Shown here: piece by piece, positions 48,844-58,103 of the stretch
How the letters are laid out: each line of letters starts with the position of its first letter
Numbering within the stretch: the stretch's first letter is position 1
Assembly (NCBI GenBank): GCA_016295505.1
Contig: JAEDLC010000001.1
Coordinates: forward strand, 1 to 64,000
Source of the DNA: Dorea sp.
GTDB taxonomy: Bacteria > Bacillota_A > Clostridia > Lachnospirales > Lachnospiraceae
Length of the DNA stretch: 64,000 bases
Reading direction: 5' to 3'
Position numbers and translations under genes: made by a program
The notes under the pieces: model-generated
What the model was told of the DNA's origin: nothing
The model's input: only the letters and a program-made list of their open reading frames with translations
Database searches by the model: none

Positions 48844-49434
48844 ATGACGGTTACCAGTATTGAACCGGCATCGAAGACAAGATATAAAGTGTATGTAGAC
48901 GGACAGTTCGCTTTTACGTTATATAAAAGCGAACTGTCTCACTATCATATAGCAGTTGATGCCATTTTGGAAGAAGAGACCTATGGTGTACTGAGAAAAG
49001 AATCTGTAAAAAGGGCAAAATTAAAAGCGATGCATCTGTTGACAGATATGGGAAGAACAGAGGTGCAGCTGAGAACAAAGCTTAGTCAGAACGGATATCC
49101 GGAGGATATTGTGGATGAGGCCATGGAATACGTAAAGTCTTTCGGGTATATCAATGACAGAGAGTATGCGAGAAATTTTGTGGAGTATCGTAAAGATAAA
49201 AAGAGCAGAAAAGAAATATACGCACTGCTTTGCGGAAAAGGTCTGGACGCAGAACTGATTGAAGAAGCACTGGACGAGTGCTATCACAAAGAGGATTCCA
49301 GATGTGCGATAGAGACACTTCTGAGAAAAAAAGGTTATGATCCAAAGACTGCCGGACGGGAAAAAAGGCAGAAAATGATGGCATATCTGGTGCGAAAAGG
49401 CTTTTCCTACGAAGAGGTACACAATATAGTGTAA
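48844..49434 (+). CDS. recX: Regulatory protein RecX
   Basis: Modulator of RecA filaments. It is 196 aa of tandem three-helix repeats: LTDMGRTEVQLRTKLSQNGY, YINDREYARNFVEYRKDKK and LRKKGYDPKTAG with MMAYLVRKGFSYEEV at the end. Coupled to recA by a two-base gap. Confidence 0.93.
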   Translation: MTVTSIEPASKTRYKVYVDGQFAFTLYKSELSHYHIAVDAILEEETYGVLRKESVKRAKLKAMHLLTDMGRTEVQLRTKLSQNGYPEDIVDEAMEYVKSFGYINDREYARNFVEYRKDKKSRKEIYALLCGKGLDAELIEEALDECYHKEDSRCAIETLLRKKGYDPKTAGREKRQKMMAYLVRKGFSYEEVHNIV

Positions 49435-49450
49435 GTTTCTGACGGAGTGC

Positions 49451-49479
49451 TTGACATATTTGTGAAAAAAGTATAAAAT
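49451..49479 (+). promoter_or_regulatory. Promoter for rny
   Basis: TTGACA (49451-49456) and TAAAAT (49474-49479) with a 17-base spacer, 47 bases before the GTG start. Confidence 0.75.
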
Positions 49480-49526
49480 TTAAGTGTTGTATTTGTACAA
49501 TGAAAACTAAATAAGGAGGTGCTCCT

Positions 49527-51080
49527 GTGCCGATGGGAATATGGATTGCTGTGGCAATCGTGCTTATCATCGCAGCGGCAGTTATCAGCCATTTTGTAAC
49601 GGTCTCTAATCTGAAGAAAAATGCGGAGTCAAAGATTGGCAATGCAGAAAGTAAAGCGAGACAGATCATAGACGATGCAGTAAAGACGGCTGAGGCCAAA
49701 AAGAAGGAGTCTCTTTTGGAAATTAAAGAAGAGTCTATCAAAAACAAGAATGAACTTGAAAAGGAGACGAAAGAACGCAGATCGGAATTGCAGCGTTACG
49801 AAAAGCGTGTACTTTCCAAAGAAGAGGCTTTAGACAAAAAGGCAGATGCTATCGAGAAGCGGGAAGCAGGATTTGCAGCGAAAGAAGAACAGCTTAGACA
49901 GCGCGAAGCGAAAGTGGAAGAGCTGGGCAAGCAAAGAGTACAGGAACTAGAAAGAATCTCAGGACTTACCTCCGAACAAGCAAAAGAATATTTGTTAAAA
50001 ACTGTTGAAGAAGATGTTAAGCATGATACTGCGAAGATGATTAAAGAATTGGAAGCGCAGGCAAAGGAAGAAGCAGATAAAAAGGCAAAGGAATATGTCG
50101 TTACTGCTATCCAGAGATGTGCGGCAGATCATGTTGCGGAAACTACAATTTCGGTTGTACAGCTTCCAAGTGATGAAATGAAAGGAAGAATTATTGGACG
50201 TGAAGGACGTAACATTCGTACATTAGAAACATTAACAGGTGTTGAACTGATTATCGATGATACTCCGGAAGCCGTCGTATTGTCAGGCTTTGATCCAATA
50301 AGAAGAGAAGTCGCCAGAATTGCGCTTGAGAAACTGATCGTTGACGGACGTATTCATCCGGCAAGGATTGAAGAGATGGTTGAAAAGGCGCAAAAAGAAG
50401 TAGATGCCATGATCAGGGAAGAAGGAGAAGCAGCAGCTCTGGAAGTGGGAGTTCACGGTATTCATCCGGAACTTATCAGACTTCTTGGACGTATGAAGTT
50501 CAGAACCAGCTACGGACAGAATGCGCTCAGACATTCTGTTGAGGTTGCTCAACTTTCAGGTCTTTTAGCGGGCGAGATCGGACTTGATGTCAGAATCGCC
50601 AAACGTGCAGGTCTTCTGCATGATATAGGAAAATCTATTGATCATGATGTCGAAGGTTCTCACATTCAGATCGGTGTGGACCTTTGCAGAAAATATAAGG
50701 AGTCAGCAACCGTTATTAATGCGGTTGAGGCTCATCACGGCGACGTAGAACCAGAAACTCTGATTGCATGTGTGGTTCAGGCAGCGGATACGATCTCTGC
50801 GGCAAGACCAGGTGCAAGAAGAGAAACATTAGAAACATATACAAACAGGTTAAAACAATTAGAAGATATCACCAACCAGTTTAAGGGTGTTGATAAATCT
50901 TTTGCAATTCAGGCAGGTAGAGAGATTCGCGTTATGGTAGTTCCAGAACAGGTATCTGACGCAGACATGGTATTAATGGCCAGAGATATCGCTAAACAGA
51001 TTGAGTATGAGTTAGAATATCCAGGACAGATTAAGGTCAATGTAATCCGTGAGTCACGAGTTACGGACTATGCCAAGTAG
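49527..51080 (+). CDS. rny: Ribonuclease Y
   Basis: Membrane-bound endoribonuclease that starts mRNA decay. It is 517 aa: N-terminal membrane helix (about residues 4-22), a long Lys/Glu/Arg-rich coiled coil (about 30-200), a KH RNA-binding domain (LPSDEMKGRIIGREGRNIRT near residue 213) and an HD hydrolase domain (LLHDIGKSIDHDVEGSH near residue 365). It starts at GTG with AAGGAGGTG upstream; ATG 49533 is an alternative. It ends at a terminator. Confidence 0.96.
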   Translation: MPMGIWIAVAIVLIIAAAVISHFVTVSNLKKNAESKIGNAESKARQIIDDAVKTAEAKKKESLLEIKEESIKNKNELEKETKERRSELQRYEKRVLSKEEALDKKADAIEKREAGFAAKEEQLRQREAKVEELGKQRVQELERISGLTSEQAKEYLLKTVEEDVKHDTAKMIKELEAQAKEEADKKAKEYVVTAIQRCAADHVAETTISVVQLPSDEMKGRIIGREGRNIRTLETLTGVELIIDDTPEAVVLSGFDPIRREVARIALEKLIVDGRIHPARIEEMVEKAQKEVDAMIREEGEAAALEVGVHGIHPELIRLLGRMKFRTSYGQNALRHSVEVAQLSGLLAGEIGLDVRIAKRAGLLHDIGKSIDHDVEGSHIQIGVDLCRKYKESATVINAVEAHHGDVEPETLIACVVQAADTISAARPGARRETLETYTNRLKQLEDITNQFKGVDKSFAIQAGREIRVMVVPEQVSDADMVLMARDIAKQIEYELEYPGQIKVNVIRESRVTDYAK

Positions 51081-51091
51081 AAGATAAATGA

Positions 51092-51145
51092 AGGGGAAGT
51101 TTCGCATAATAACGGAAGGTTATGAGCGGAGCTTCCCTGTTTTTA
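51092..51145 (+). terminator. Terminator after rny
   Basis: AGGGGAAGTTTCGC and GCGGAGCTTCCCT pair with G-T pairs, enclosing a 20-base loop, and are followed by GTTTTT. Confidence 0.72.
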
Positions 51146-51225
51146 CTCTATGGGGAATTTTGTCCCCAAAAGACGATAATTGTTCGTTGATGCGAGGAGA
51201 TGTGAAAAAGCAGGAGGTAAGAAAT

Positions 51226-51771
51226 ATGGGTGATGAGGTAAAGAGAATAGGCAGAGAACTGGCGTATAAGGGAGTTATCCTGAATGTATACAAAGATCAT
51301 ATGAGCTTTGCCAATGGCAATACAGCAGAATGGGATTTTATCCATCATGATGGTGCGGCGGCCGTTGTGCCGGTGTTAGATGACGGAAGAATCCTGATGG
51401 TAAGACAATATCGTAATGCATTAGAGAGAATGACACTTGAGATTCCGGCGGGAAAACTGGATGATCCGAAAGAAGCCGGGATCGTATGTGCAACGAGGGA
51501 ACTGGAAGAAGAGACCGGTTATCGGTCGGATGATCTGGAGTGGCTGGTGACATTACGTACAACAGTAGCTTTCTGTGATGAAAAGATTGATATCTATGTT
51601 GCAAAAAATCTGATTCCTTCAAAACAGCATCTGGATGAAGATGAATATGTGGATGTAAAAGCGTATACACTGCAGGAATTAAAAGAGATGATCTTTACAG
51701 GCAGGATTGAGGATTCCAAAACTATGGCTGCAATACTGGCATATGAATCCAAATATCTGATACAAAAATAG
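51226..51771 (+). CDS. NUDIX hydrolase, ADP-ribose pyrophosphatase-like
   Basis: A 181-aa enzyme that likely splits ADP-ribose or related nucleoside diphosphates. The Nudix region reads EIPAGKLDDPKEAG followed by CATRELEEETGY, giving the REuxEExGu core with one extra residue in the preceding G-to-E spacing. VRQYRNALERMTLE fits the NudF group. ATG 51226 has CAGGAGGT upstream; the frame is open further left but covers the rny terminator. The following SpoIIM-like gene makes the Bacillus-like nudF/spoIIM order. Confidence 0.9.
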   Translation: MGDEVKRIGRELAYKGVILNVYKDHMSFANGNTAEWDFIHHDGAAAVVPVLDDGRILMVRQYRNALERMTLEIPAGKLDDPKEAGIVCATRELEEETGYRSDDLEWLVTLRTTVAFCDEKIDIYVAKNLIPSKQHLDEDEYVDVKAYTLQELKEMIFTGRIEDSKTMAAILAYESKYLIQK

Positions 51772-51827
51772 AATATATGAAAATGCCCGGCATATAATGA
51801 AGTATCTTGGCAAAGGGAGGAATATTT

Positions 51828-52367
51828 GTGAAGATACCGGAAAACAAAAAGTATTGTGTTATGTTTTCTATGCTGGGCTTTTTTTCTGGGATTCTGTATG
51901 GGAACCTTGTATCAAAGAACTATATCATGAGCATGGGAATCTTTAATGCGTTTTTTTTGGAACAATATCGTCAGACGGATATCAGGACAACAGAGTATGT
52001 CTGGTATATTATCAGAATCAGACTGATGCCGCTTCCTGTACTGATCATTAGTGGAACAACAAAGGTACGCAAGGTGGTTGTGTACGCTTTTCTACTCTGG
52101 ACATGCTTTCTTGGCGGTATACTACTTACATCGGCTGTCATGAAGATGGGCGTAAAAGGATTAATATTATGTCTGATCGGAATGATACCTCAGGCAGTGT
52201 TTTATACAGGAGGTTATCTGATTCTTCTCTGGTATATTCTTGCATATCCGATCAACCGATGGAATATTTCGAAAACGATATGTCTGGCACTGTGTATGCT
52301 GCTTGGAATTCTGACAGAATGTTACGTAAATCCCGGAATCATGCAGTTGTTTCTGCAGACACTCTGA
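51828..52367 (+). CDS. SpoIIM-like membrane protein
   Basis: About 179 aa with five membrane segments. The pattern of an N-terminal helix, a central polar loop (FFLEQYRQTDIRTTEYVWYII in part) and a C-terminal pair around GLILCLIGMIPQAVFYTGGYLIL resembles stage II sporulation protein M, which with SpoIID/SpoIIP drives engulfment. The match is by layout and position after the NUDIX gene rather than by strong motifs. The start is GTG 51828 with AAAGGGAGG upstream. Confidence 0.62.
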   Translation: MKIPENKKYCVMFSMLGFFSGILYGNLVSKNYIMSMGIFNAFFLEQYRQTDIRTTEYVWYIIRIRLMPLPVLIISGTTKVRKVVVYAFLLWTCFLGGILLTSAVMKMGVKGLILCLIGMIPQAVFYTGGYLILLWYILAYPINRWNISKTICLALCMLLGILTECYVNPGIMQLFLQTL

Positions 52368-52408
52368 CAGGTGATCTTGAATACAGGGCATAAAGAGAGA
52401 CTGACGCA

Positions 52409-53734
52409 TCAGTACTCCTTATTTAAGTAATATCTCAGATAGATGAGGGAAGTACAGAATATGAAAAGCTGGCTTGCCAGAAGTCCCCACAGGTATCCGG
52501 AAATTCCAAATGCAGGAATCAGAAAAAAGACACCTGAGATTCGTATTCCCAGACTGAGAGTTTGAATGAGGAAGGATAATGTTGTCTTACCGATTCCATT
52601 AATAATGCTGGTCAGGGAAGTGTTGGTATACATAAACGGGCACATCCAGGCAAGCGTAAGAATAAAATCTCCTGCCATGGTACTGTGGAATAAAAAACGG
52701 CCGATCCATTTTCCGGATAATAACAGAAAAGCGCAGCATATACTTCCGAGAAAGATGCAGGAGCAGATCACTTTTCTTGTCAGAGAGCGCATCTCGCCTC
52801 TGATATTCTGTGTCTGAATCTCAGCAACAGTCGGAAGAAGCATTGTGGATACAGAGTTTGTGATCGCAGAGGGAAATAAGATGCAGGGAAGCGCCATGCC
52901 TGTCAATACACCGTAGATACTTAATGCTTTACCGACAGCCATGCCATAGTTCTGCAGGCACAGCGGAATGGATACGGCTTCAATGCTCTGAAGGATGTTA
53001 AGAAGAACCCGGCTTCCGGTCAGCGGAAGTGACAGTTTCAGTAATTCATGGCAATGTTCCAGAAAAGAAAACGGATCAGGAAAAAGGGAACTCCTGAAGT
53101 GCTGTTTCCTGGAGATGTGCAGCAGACAATACAGAGAAGAAAAGACTTCTCCGGCAATCAGACCGGCTACTGCGATGGATATGCCCGGAGTCAGTCCCTG
53201 GCGCGTACTGTACAGATAGATCAGCCAGACACTGGCTATGCGTACTGTCTGTTCAATGAATTGGGAGACTGCCGGAATATAAGTCCGCTTCAGTCCGAGA
53301 TAGTATCCACAGATGCAGCTGTGAACAGAAGCAAAAGGGAAGGCGTAGGAGAGTATGATAAGCAGATCACAGCATCGTATATCATGCAGAAAAGCCGTAG
53401 AGATATCAGCAGCATATCTCTGGATCAAAAAAGTAATCACACAGGATGCACTTACCGTTAGGATCAGACTGGTACCAAGAAGCTCACAGGCTTCTTTTTT
53501 TCTGCCTTCTGCAATATATTTTGCAGTACATCTGGAGAGCGCAAGTTCAATACCGGCACATGTGAGGGAAAAGCAGAGTGCATAGATTGGAAATACAAGC
53601 TGATACAGCCCGACATTTTCTTCGCCGAATGTGTGGCTTAAAAACATGCGATAAAAAAAACCCATGAAACGGGTAATAAAACCAGTGATGGTTAAGATGA
53701 AAGTTCCTTTTATAATAGTGTGTGTACGTGACAT
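52409..53734 (-). CDS. MATE/MOP-superfamily polysaccharide flippase (SpoVB-like)
   Basis: A 441-aa protein with 12-14 membrane segments and the oligosaccharidyl-lipid flippase layout. It starts with a conserved ILTITGFITRFMGFFYRMFLSH and continues GLYQLVFPIYALCFSL and GIELALSRC; SINGIGKTTLSFLIQ-like sequence is near the C-terminus. SpoVB acts in spore cortex synthesis; relatives flip lipid II or other lipid-linked sugars. The gene is convergent with the SpoIIM-like gene and divergent from the Rrf2 gene. Confidence 0.85.
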   Translation of the reverse strand: MSRTHTIIKGTFILTITGFITRFMGFFYRMFLSHTFGEENVGLYQLVFPIYALCFSLTCAGIELALSRCTAKYIAEGRKKEACELLGTSLILTVSASCVITFLIQRYAADISTAFLHDIRCCDLLIILSYAFPFASVHSCICGYYLGLKRTYIPAVSQFIEQTVRIASVWLIYLYSTRQGLTPGISIAVAGLIAGEVFSSLYCLLHISRKQHFRSSLFPDPFSFLEHCHELLKLSLPLTGSRVLLNILQSIEAVSIPLCLQNYGMAVGKALSIYGVLTGMALPCILFPSAITNSVSTMLLPTVAEIQTQNIRGEMRSLTRKVICSCIFLGSICCAFLLLSGKWIGRFLFHSTMAGDFILTLAWMCPFMYTNTSLTSIINGIGKTTLSFLIQTLSLGIRISGVFFLIPAFGISGYLWGLLASQLFIFCTSLIYLRYYLNKEY

Positions 53735-53785
53735 AACTGCCTCCTGTAAAGATGCCTGTTGTTATATCATATTGCAGATTGGTGC

Positions 53786-53814
53786 TTGACAGAACATGAA
53801 AGCAGTGATATTCT
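53786..53814 (+). promoter_or_regulatory. Promoter for the Rrf2-iscS-iscU genes
   Basis: TTGACA (53786-53791) and TATTCT (53809-53814) with a 17-base spacer, 52 bases before the Rrf2 start; a site for autorepression is expected nearby. Confidence 0.6.
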
Positions 53815-53866
53815 ACAAAAGAAAGAAATCCTAGCAAAACACTGGGGATTAAAAGAAGGTGATACG

Positions 53867-54325
53867 ATGAAGCTTTCCACAAAAGGAAGGTATGGACTCA
53901 GAGCAATGATCGATCTTGCCAGATACAGCGAAGAGGAACCGGTCTCAATTGGAAGTGTTGCTTTACGGCAGAATATTTCAGAAAGATATCTGGAACAATT
54001 GTTTGCGCTGTTAAAAAAGGCAGATCTGGTGAAGAGTATCCGTGGAGCATCGGGAGGATATGTTCTTGCAAAAAAAGCAGAAGAGATATCGGTCGGTGAT
54101 ATATTACGGGCGCTGGAAGGGAGCCTGGAACCGGTAAAATGTGCAGCGTTTTATTCGGAAGAAGGATGTATGGCCTCCGACGGATGTGTAACAAAGTATG
54201 TATGGCAGAAGATCAATGACAGTATCAATCAGACGGTCAATGAGATCATGCTGGACGAACTGGTACGGGAGAGCAGGGATCTGAATCCGGAAGGCGAATG
54301 TACCAGTCATAAATGTAATCAATAA
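53867..54325 (+). CDS. Rrf2 family (IscR-like) regulator
   Basis: A 152-aa winged-helix regulator. MKLSTKGRYGLRAMIDLA and SIRGASGGYVLAK are family signatures. Cysteines in KCAAFYSEEGCMASDGC (about residues 87-103) sit where IscR binds an Fe-S cluster, and two further cysteines are at the C-terminus (ECTSHKC). It precedes iscS-iscU by 31 bases, so it most likely senses Fe-S status and represses its own operon. ATG 53867 has GAAGGTG upstream. Confidence 0.9.
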   Translation: MKLSTKGRYGLRAMIDLARYSEEEPVSIGSVALRQNISERYLEQLFALLKKADLVKSIRGASGGYVLAKKAEEISVGDILRALEGSLEPVKCAAFYSEEGCMASDGCVTKYVWQKINDSINQTVNEIMLDELVRESRDLNPEGECTSHKCNQ

Positions 54326-54356
54326 TGAATGCTAAGGGACAACGGAGGAAAAAAGA

Positions 54357-55541
54357 ATGAGCAGATTATTATATTTGGACAATGCAGCAACAACGAAAAC
54401 AGCACCGGAAGTAGTAGAGGCAATGCTTCCGTATTTTACAGAAAAATTCGGTAATCCATCTACCGTATACAGTTTTGCGGCCGGGAATAAAGAGGCGATC
54501 AGCCAGCAGAGAGATATTATTGCACAGACACTGGGAGCAAAGGCAAATGAAATCTATTTTACAGCCGGCGGCTCAGAGTCAGATAACTGGGCGTTAAAAG
54601 CAACTGCAGAAGCTTATGGACAGAAGGGAAATCATATTATTACAACCAGGATCGAGCATCATGCAATTCTTCATTCTGCAGAATATCTGGAAAAAAGAGG
54701 ATTTGAAGTTACTTATCTTGATGTGGATGAGGACGGAAAAGTGAAACTGGATGATCTGAAAGCTGCGATTCGTCCGACGACGATTCTCATCTCAGTCATG
54801 TTTGCCAATAACGAGATTGGAACGATTCAGCCGATCAAAGAGATCGGAGAGATTGCGCATGAACATGGCATTCTGTTCCACACAGATGCAGTCCAGGCTT
54901 ACGGACAGCTTCCGATCAATGTAGATGAATATCATATCGATATGCTGAGTGCCAGCGGACATAAGTTCAATGGCCCGAAGGGAATCGGATTTTTATATAT
55001 CCGTACCGGCGTTAAGATCCGTTCCTTTGTACATGGCGGTGCGCAGGAAAGAAAACGTCGTGCCGGAACGGAAAATGTTCCTGGAATTATCGGAATCGGA
55101 ACTGCGGCAAAGCGTGCAGCCGAGTCCATGGAAGAAAGAACCGGCAAAGAAAGAGAAGTCAGAGATTATCTGATCGATCGCGTTCTGAATGAGATCCCTT
55201 ACAGTCGCCTGAACGGACACAGAACAGACCGACTTCCAAACAATGCAAACTTCAGTTTCCGGTTTGTGGAAGGAGAATCGTTGCTGATTAAACTGGATAT
55301 GAAAGGAATCTGTGCATCCAGTGGTTCTGCATGTACTTCGGGATCTCTGGATCCGTCCCATGTGCTCCTGGCGATCGGTCTTCCTCATGAGATCGCACAC
55401 GGATCATTGCGTCTGACTCTGAATGAAGAGATCAGCAGAGAAGATATTGATTATGTAGTGGATAATCTGAAAGAGATTGTTACACAATTAAGAGAGATGT
55501 CTCCTCTTTATGAGGATTTTATCAAAAAAAATCAGAAATAA
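54357..55541 (+). CDS. iscS: Cysteine desulfurase (IscS/NifS)
   Basis: PLP enzyme of 394 aa that releases sulfur from cysteine for Fe-S clusters and thiolated tRNA. It has YLDNAATTK, HTDAVQAYGQ, the PLP lysine in SGHKFNGPKG (Lys203) and the active-site cysteine in GSACTSG (Cys326) within a short class I-type loop. It is followed by the scaffold gene and by mnmA, which uses its sulfur. Confidence 0.95.
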   Translation: MSRLLYLDNAATTKTAPEVVEAMLPYFTEKFGNPSTVYSFAAGNKEAISQQRDIIAQTLGAKANEIYFTAGGSESDNWALKATAEAYGQKGNHIITTRIEHHAILHSAEYLEKRGFEVTYLDVDEDGKVKLDDLKAAIRPTTILISVMFANNEIGTIQPIKEIGEIAHEHGILFHTDAVQAYGQLPINVDEYHIDMLSASGHKFNGPKGIGFLYIRTGVKIRSFVHGGAQERKRRAGTENVPGIIGIGTAAKRAAESMEERTGKEREVRDYLIDRVLNEIPYSRLNGHRTDRLPNNANFSFRFVEGESLLIKLDMKGICASSGSACTSGSLDPSHVLLAIGLPHEIAHGSLRLTLNEEISREDIDYVVDNLKEIVTQLREMSPLYEDFIKKNQK

Positions 55542-55579
55542 CAGAAATAAAAAAGATAGATACGAAAAGGAGAAAGAAT

Positions 55580-56023
55580 ATGTACTCAGAAAAAGTAATG
55601 GATCATTTTGAACATCCGAGAAATGTCGGGGAGATAGAGAATCCGAGTGGTGTAGGAACGGTAGGAAATGCCAAATGTGGAGATATTATGAGGATTTATC
55701 TGGATATTGATGAAAACCAGATTATACAGGATGTAAAGTTTAAGACATTTGGCTGTGGAGCTGCGGTTGCAACCAGCAGCATGGCAACGGAGATGGTGAA
55801 AGGAAAAACTGTTCAGGAGGCTATGCAGGTAACCAATAAGGCGGTTATGGAGGCTCTGGACGGACTTCCGCCGGTGAAGGTACACTGCTCTTTACTTGCA
55901 GAAGAGGCAATTCACGCGGCATTATGGGATTATGCTCAGAAGCATGATATTAAAATTGAAGGACTGGAAAAGCCAAAGTCAGATATTCATGAAGGTGAAG
56001 AAGAGGAAGAAGAAGAATATTAA
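55580..56023 (+). CDS. iscU: Iron-sulfur cluster scaffold protein (IscU/NifU N-terminal type)
   Basis: Scaffold of 147 aa with the three ligand cysteines: C33 (NAKCGD), C58 (FGCGAAVA) and one in KVHCSLLAEEA near residue 102. VMDHFEHPRNVGEIENP is typical of the family start. It lacks the NifU ferredoxin and Nfu parts. The C-terminus carries an extra run of glutamates (GEEEEEEEY). It lies between iscS and mnmA. Confidence 0.94.
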   Translation: MYSEKVMDHFEHPRNVGEIENPSGVGTVGNAKCGDIMRIYLDIDENQIIQDVKFKTFGCGAAVATSSMATEMVKGKTVQEAMQVTNKAVMEALDGLPPVKVHCSLLAEEAIHAALWDYAQKHDIKIEGLEKPKSDIHEGEEEEEEEY

Positions 56024-56038
56024 AGTCGGAGAACTGTG

Positions 56039-57136
56039 ATGGAGAAAAAGAAAGTTGTAGTCGGCATGTCGGGAGGCGTAGATTCTTCAGTTGCCGCATA
56101 TTTGCTGAAAGAGCAGGGATATGACGTGATCGGAGTGACGATGCAGATCTGGCAGGATGAAGAGGAGATCGTGCAGGAAGAACAGGGAGGATGCTGTGGA
56201 ATTTCAGCAGTTGAAGATGCAAGAAGAGTGGCTGCGTCTCTTAATATTCCATATTATGTCATGAATTTTAAGCAGGAATTCAAGACACATGTGATTGACT
56301 ATTTTATGAATGACTATCTTCATGGAAGAACACCGAATCCCTGTATTGCCTGCAACCGGTATGTGAAATGGGAAGCGTTATTAAAACGCAGCATGGATAT
56401 CGGTGCAGATTATATTGCAACCGGACATTATGCGAGAATTGACCGGCTTGCGAATGGCCGGTACGCAATTCGCACATCGGCGGCAAACGGAAAAGATCAG
56501 ACTTACGCATTGTACAATCTGACGCAGGATCAGCTTGCACATACACTTATGCCGGTGGGAGAATATGAGAAAGATCAGGTTCGTGCCATTGCGCAGAAGA
56601 TCGGGCTTCGTGTGGCGAACAAGCCGGACAGCCAGGATATCTGTTTCGTACCGGATGGAGATTATGCTTCTTATATTGAAGAAAATGTAGATGCAGATAC
56701 AGGAAAGCGTCTGCGTCCGGGCAACTTTGTTCTGTCAGACGGAACTGTTGTAGGAAAGCATAAGGGAATCATTCATTATACAGTTGGACAGAGAAAAGGA
56801 CTGGGACTTTCTCTTGGACATCCGGTGTTTGTATTGGAGATCCGTCCGGATACGAATGAGGTGGTTGTAGGAACAAATGAGGAATCGATGTCATATTATG
56901 TGAGAGCCAACCAGGTAAATTTCATGTCAGTAGAAGATCTGACAGAGAAAAAACGTGTGTGGGCAAAAATTCGCTATAACCACAGAGGTGCATGGTGTAC
57001 CGTTGAGAAGACCGATGAAGACGAGATATTGTGTACATTTGATGAACCGCAGAGAGCAATCACACCCGGACAGGCAGTTGTGCTGTATGATGGAGAGTAT
57101 GTTCTGGGTGGAGGAACAATTATAGGAGACAAGTAA
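56039..57136 (+). CDS. mnmA: tRNA-specific 2-thiouridylase MnmA
   Basis: Makes s2U34 in Lys, Glu and Gln tRNAs using sulfur from IscS. It is 365 aa: PP-loop GMSGGVDSS near residue 9, the first catalytic cysteine in NPCIACNRYVKW, the second in SQDICFVPDGDY and KGIIHYTVGQRKGLG in the C-terminal part. ATG 56039 is the start; an in-frame GTG directly precedes it. Confidence 0.96.
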   Translation: MEKKKVVVGMSGGVDSSVAAYLLKEQGYDVIGVTMQIWQDEEEIVQEEQGGCCGISAVEDARRVAASLNIPYYVMNFKQEFKTHVIDYFMNDYLHGRTPNPCIACNRYVKWEALLKRSMDIGADYIATGHYARIDRLANGRYAIRTSAANGKDQTYALYNLTQDQLAHTLMPVGEYEKDQVRAIAQKIGLRVANKPDSQDICFVPDGDYASYIEENVDADTGKRLRPGNFVLSDGTVVGKHKGIIHYTVGQRKGLGLSLGHPVFVLEIRPDTNEVVVGTNEESMSYYVRANQVNFMSVEDLTEKKRVWAKIRYNHRGAWCTVEKTDEDEILCTFDEPQRAITPGQAVVLYDGEYVLGGGTIIGDK

Positions 57137-57140
57137 TATT

Positions 57141-57944
57141 ATGAGAGCAGACGTGCATATGCATACAAATTTTTCACATGATTCTTCGTCTACGCCGGAA
57201 GAGATGATTCGGGGGGCGATAGAAAAAGGGCTGGAGGTGATCTGTTTTACCGATCATTATGACAAAGACAATATGGACTGGGGACCGGAAGATATATTTG
57301 ATCCGGAAGAGTATTTTCGGGTGCTCCCGCCGCTGAAAGAAAAATACAGAGATCAGATTGATGTAAGAATTGGGGTGGAACTTGGGATTCAGCCATATCT
57401 GGAGTCATATTACCGGGAATTTGTCAAGAAGTATCCGTTTGATTTTGTGATTGGATCCGTGCACTGCATATGGAAGATGGATATTGCATACGGAGAGATT
57501 TTTAAAGGACATACAGATGAGGAGATCTATCGTGCTGTGCTGGAAGAGACTCTGGAAGATGTAAGACTGTATGAAGATTATGATGTTCTGGGACATCTGG
57601 ATTATATGGTCCGATATGGAGAGAATAAGGAAAAAGCGTATTCCTACCATAAATATGTGGATCTGATTGATGAGATATTGAAAACAATCATCGAAAAGGG
57701 AAGAGGAATCGAACTGAATACGGCCGGTTTAAAATACGGGCTTCCTTTTGCGCATCCACATCCGGATGTGCTGAAAAGATACCGGGAACTTGGTGGTGAG
57801 ATTATTACAGTAGGTGCTGACGGACATAAACCGGAGCATATTGCGTATGATTTTTACAAGGTATCCGATATTTTAAGGGGCTGCGGGTTTAAATATTATA
57901 CAGAATTTTGTGGGCGAAAGCCGGTTTTTAAGCAACTTCCATAA
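57141..57944 (+). CDS. PHP domain histidinol-phosphatase (HisJ/HisK family)
   Basis: Metal-dependent phosphatase of 267 aa. DVHMHTNFSHDS, FTDHYD, VELGIQ and GSVHCIW are PHP metal motifs, with GHLDYMVRYG and GADGHKPEHI near the end. Histidinol phosphate is the usual substrate of this subgroup, but no his genes are nearby and other phosphates are possible. It begins four bases after mnmA with AGGAGA inside that gene. Confidence 0.85.
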   Translation: MRADVHMHTNFSHDSSSTPEEMIRGAIEKGLEVICFTDHYDKDNMDWGPEDIFDPEEYFRVLPPLKEKYRDQIDVRIGVELGIQPYLESYYREFVKKYPFDFVIGSVHCIWKMDIAYGEIFKGHTDEEIYRAVLEETLEDVRLYEDYDVLGHLDYMVRYGENKEKAYSYHKYVDLIDEILKTIIEKGRGIELNTAGLKYGLPFAHPHPDVLKRYRELGGEIITVGADGHKPEHIAYDFYKVSDILRGCGFKYYTEFCGRKPVFKQLP

Positions 57945-57969
57945 AAAAAGGAAAACCAAAAGAAAGCAC

Positions 57970-57998
57970 TTGAATTTTTGTATCAGATTTAGTACAAT
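57970..57998 (+). promoter_or_regulatory. Promoter for the glycolytic genes
   Basis: TTGAAT (57970-57975) and TACAAT (57993-57998), 17-base spacer. The leader to gapA is about 100 bases and holds a TTAACA...TGTTAA dyad (58018-58043). Confidence 0.7.
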
Positions 57999-58103
57999 TG
58001 TTTCAGTTGATGAATCTTTAACAATTTTGGAAAAAACTGTTAAGGAGTTCACAATAGAAGACTGCGCAACCAGTTAATAAACAAACTTTAGGAGGAATTA
58101 ATC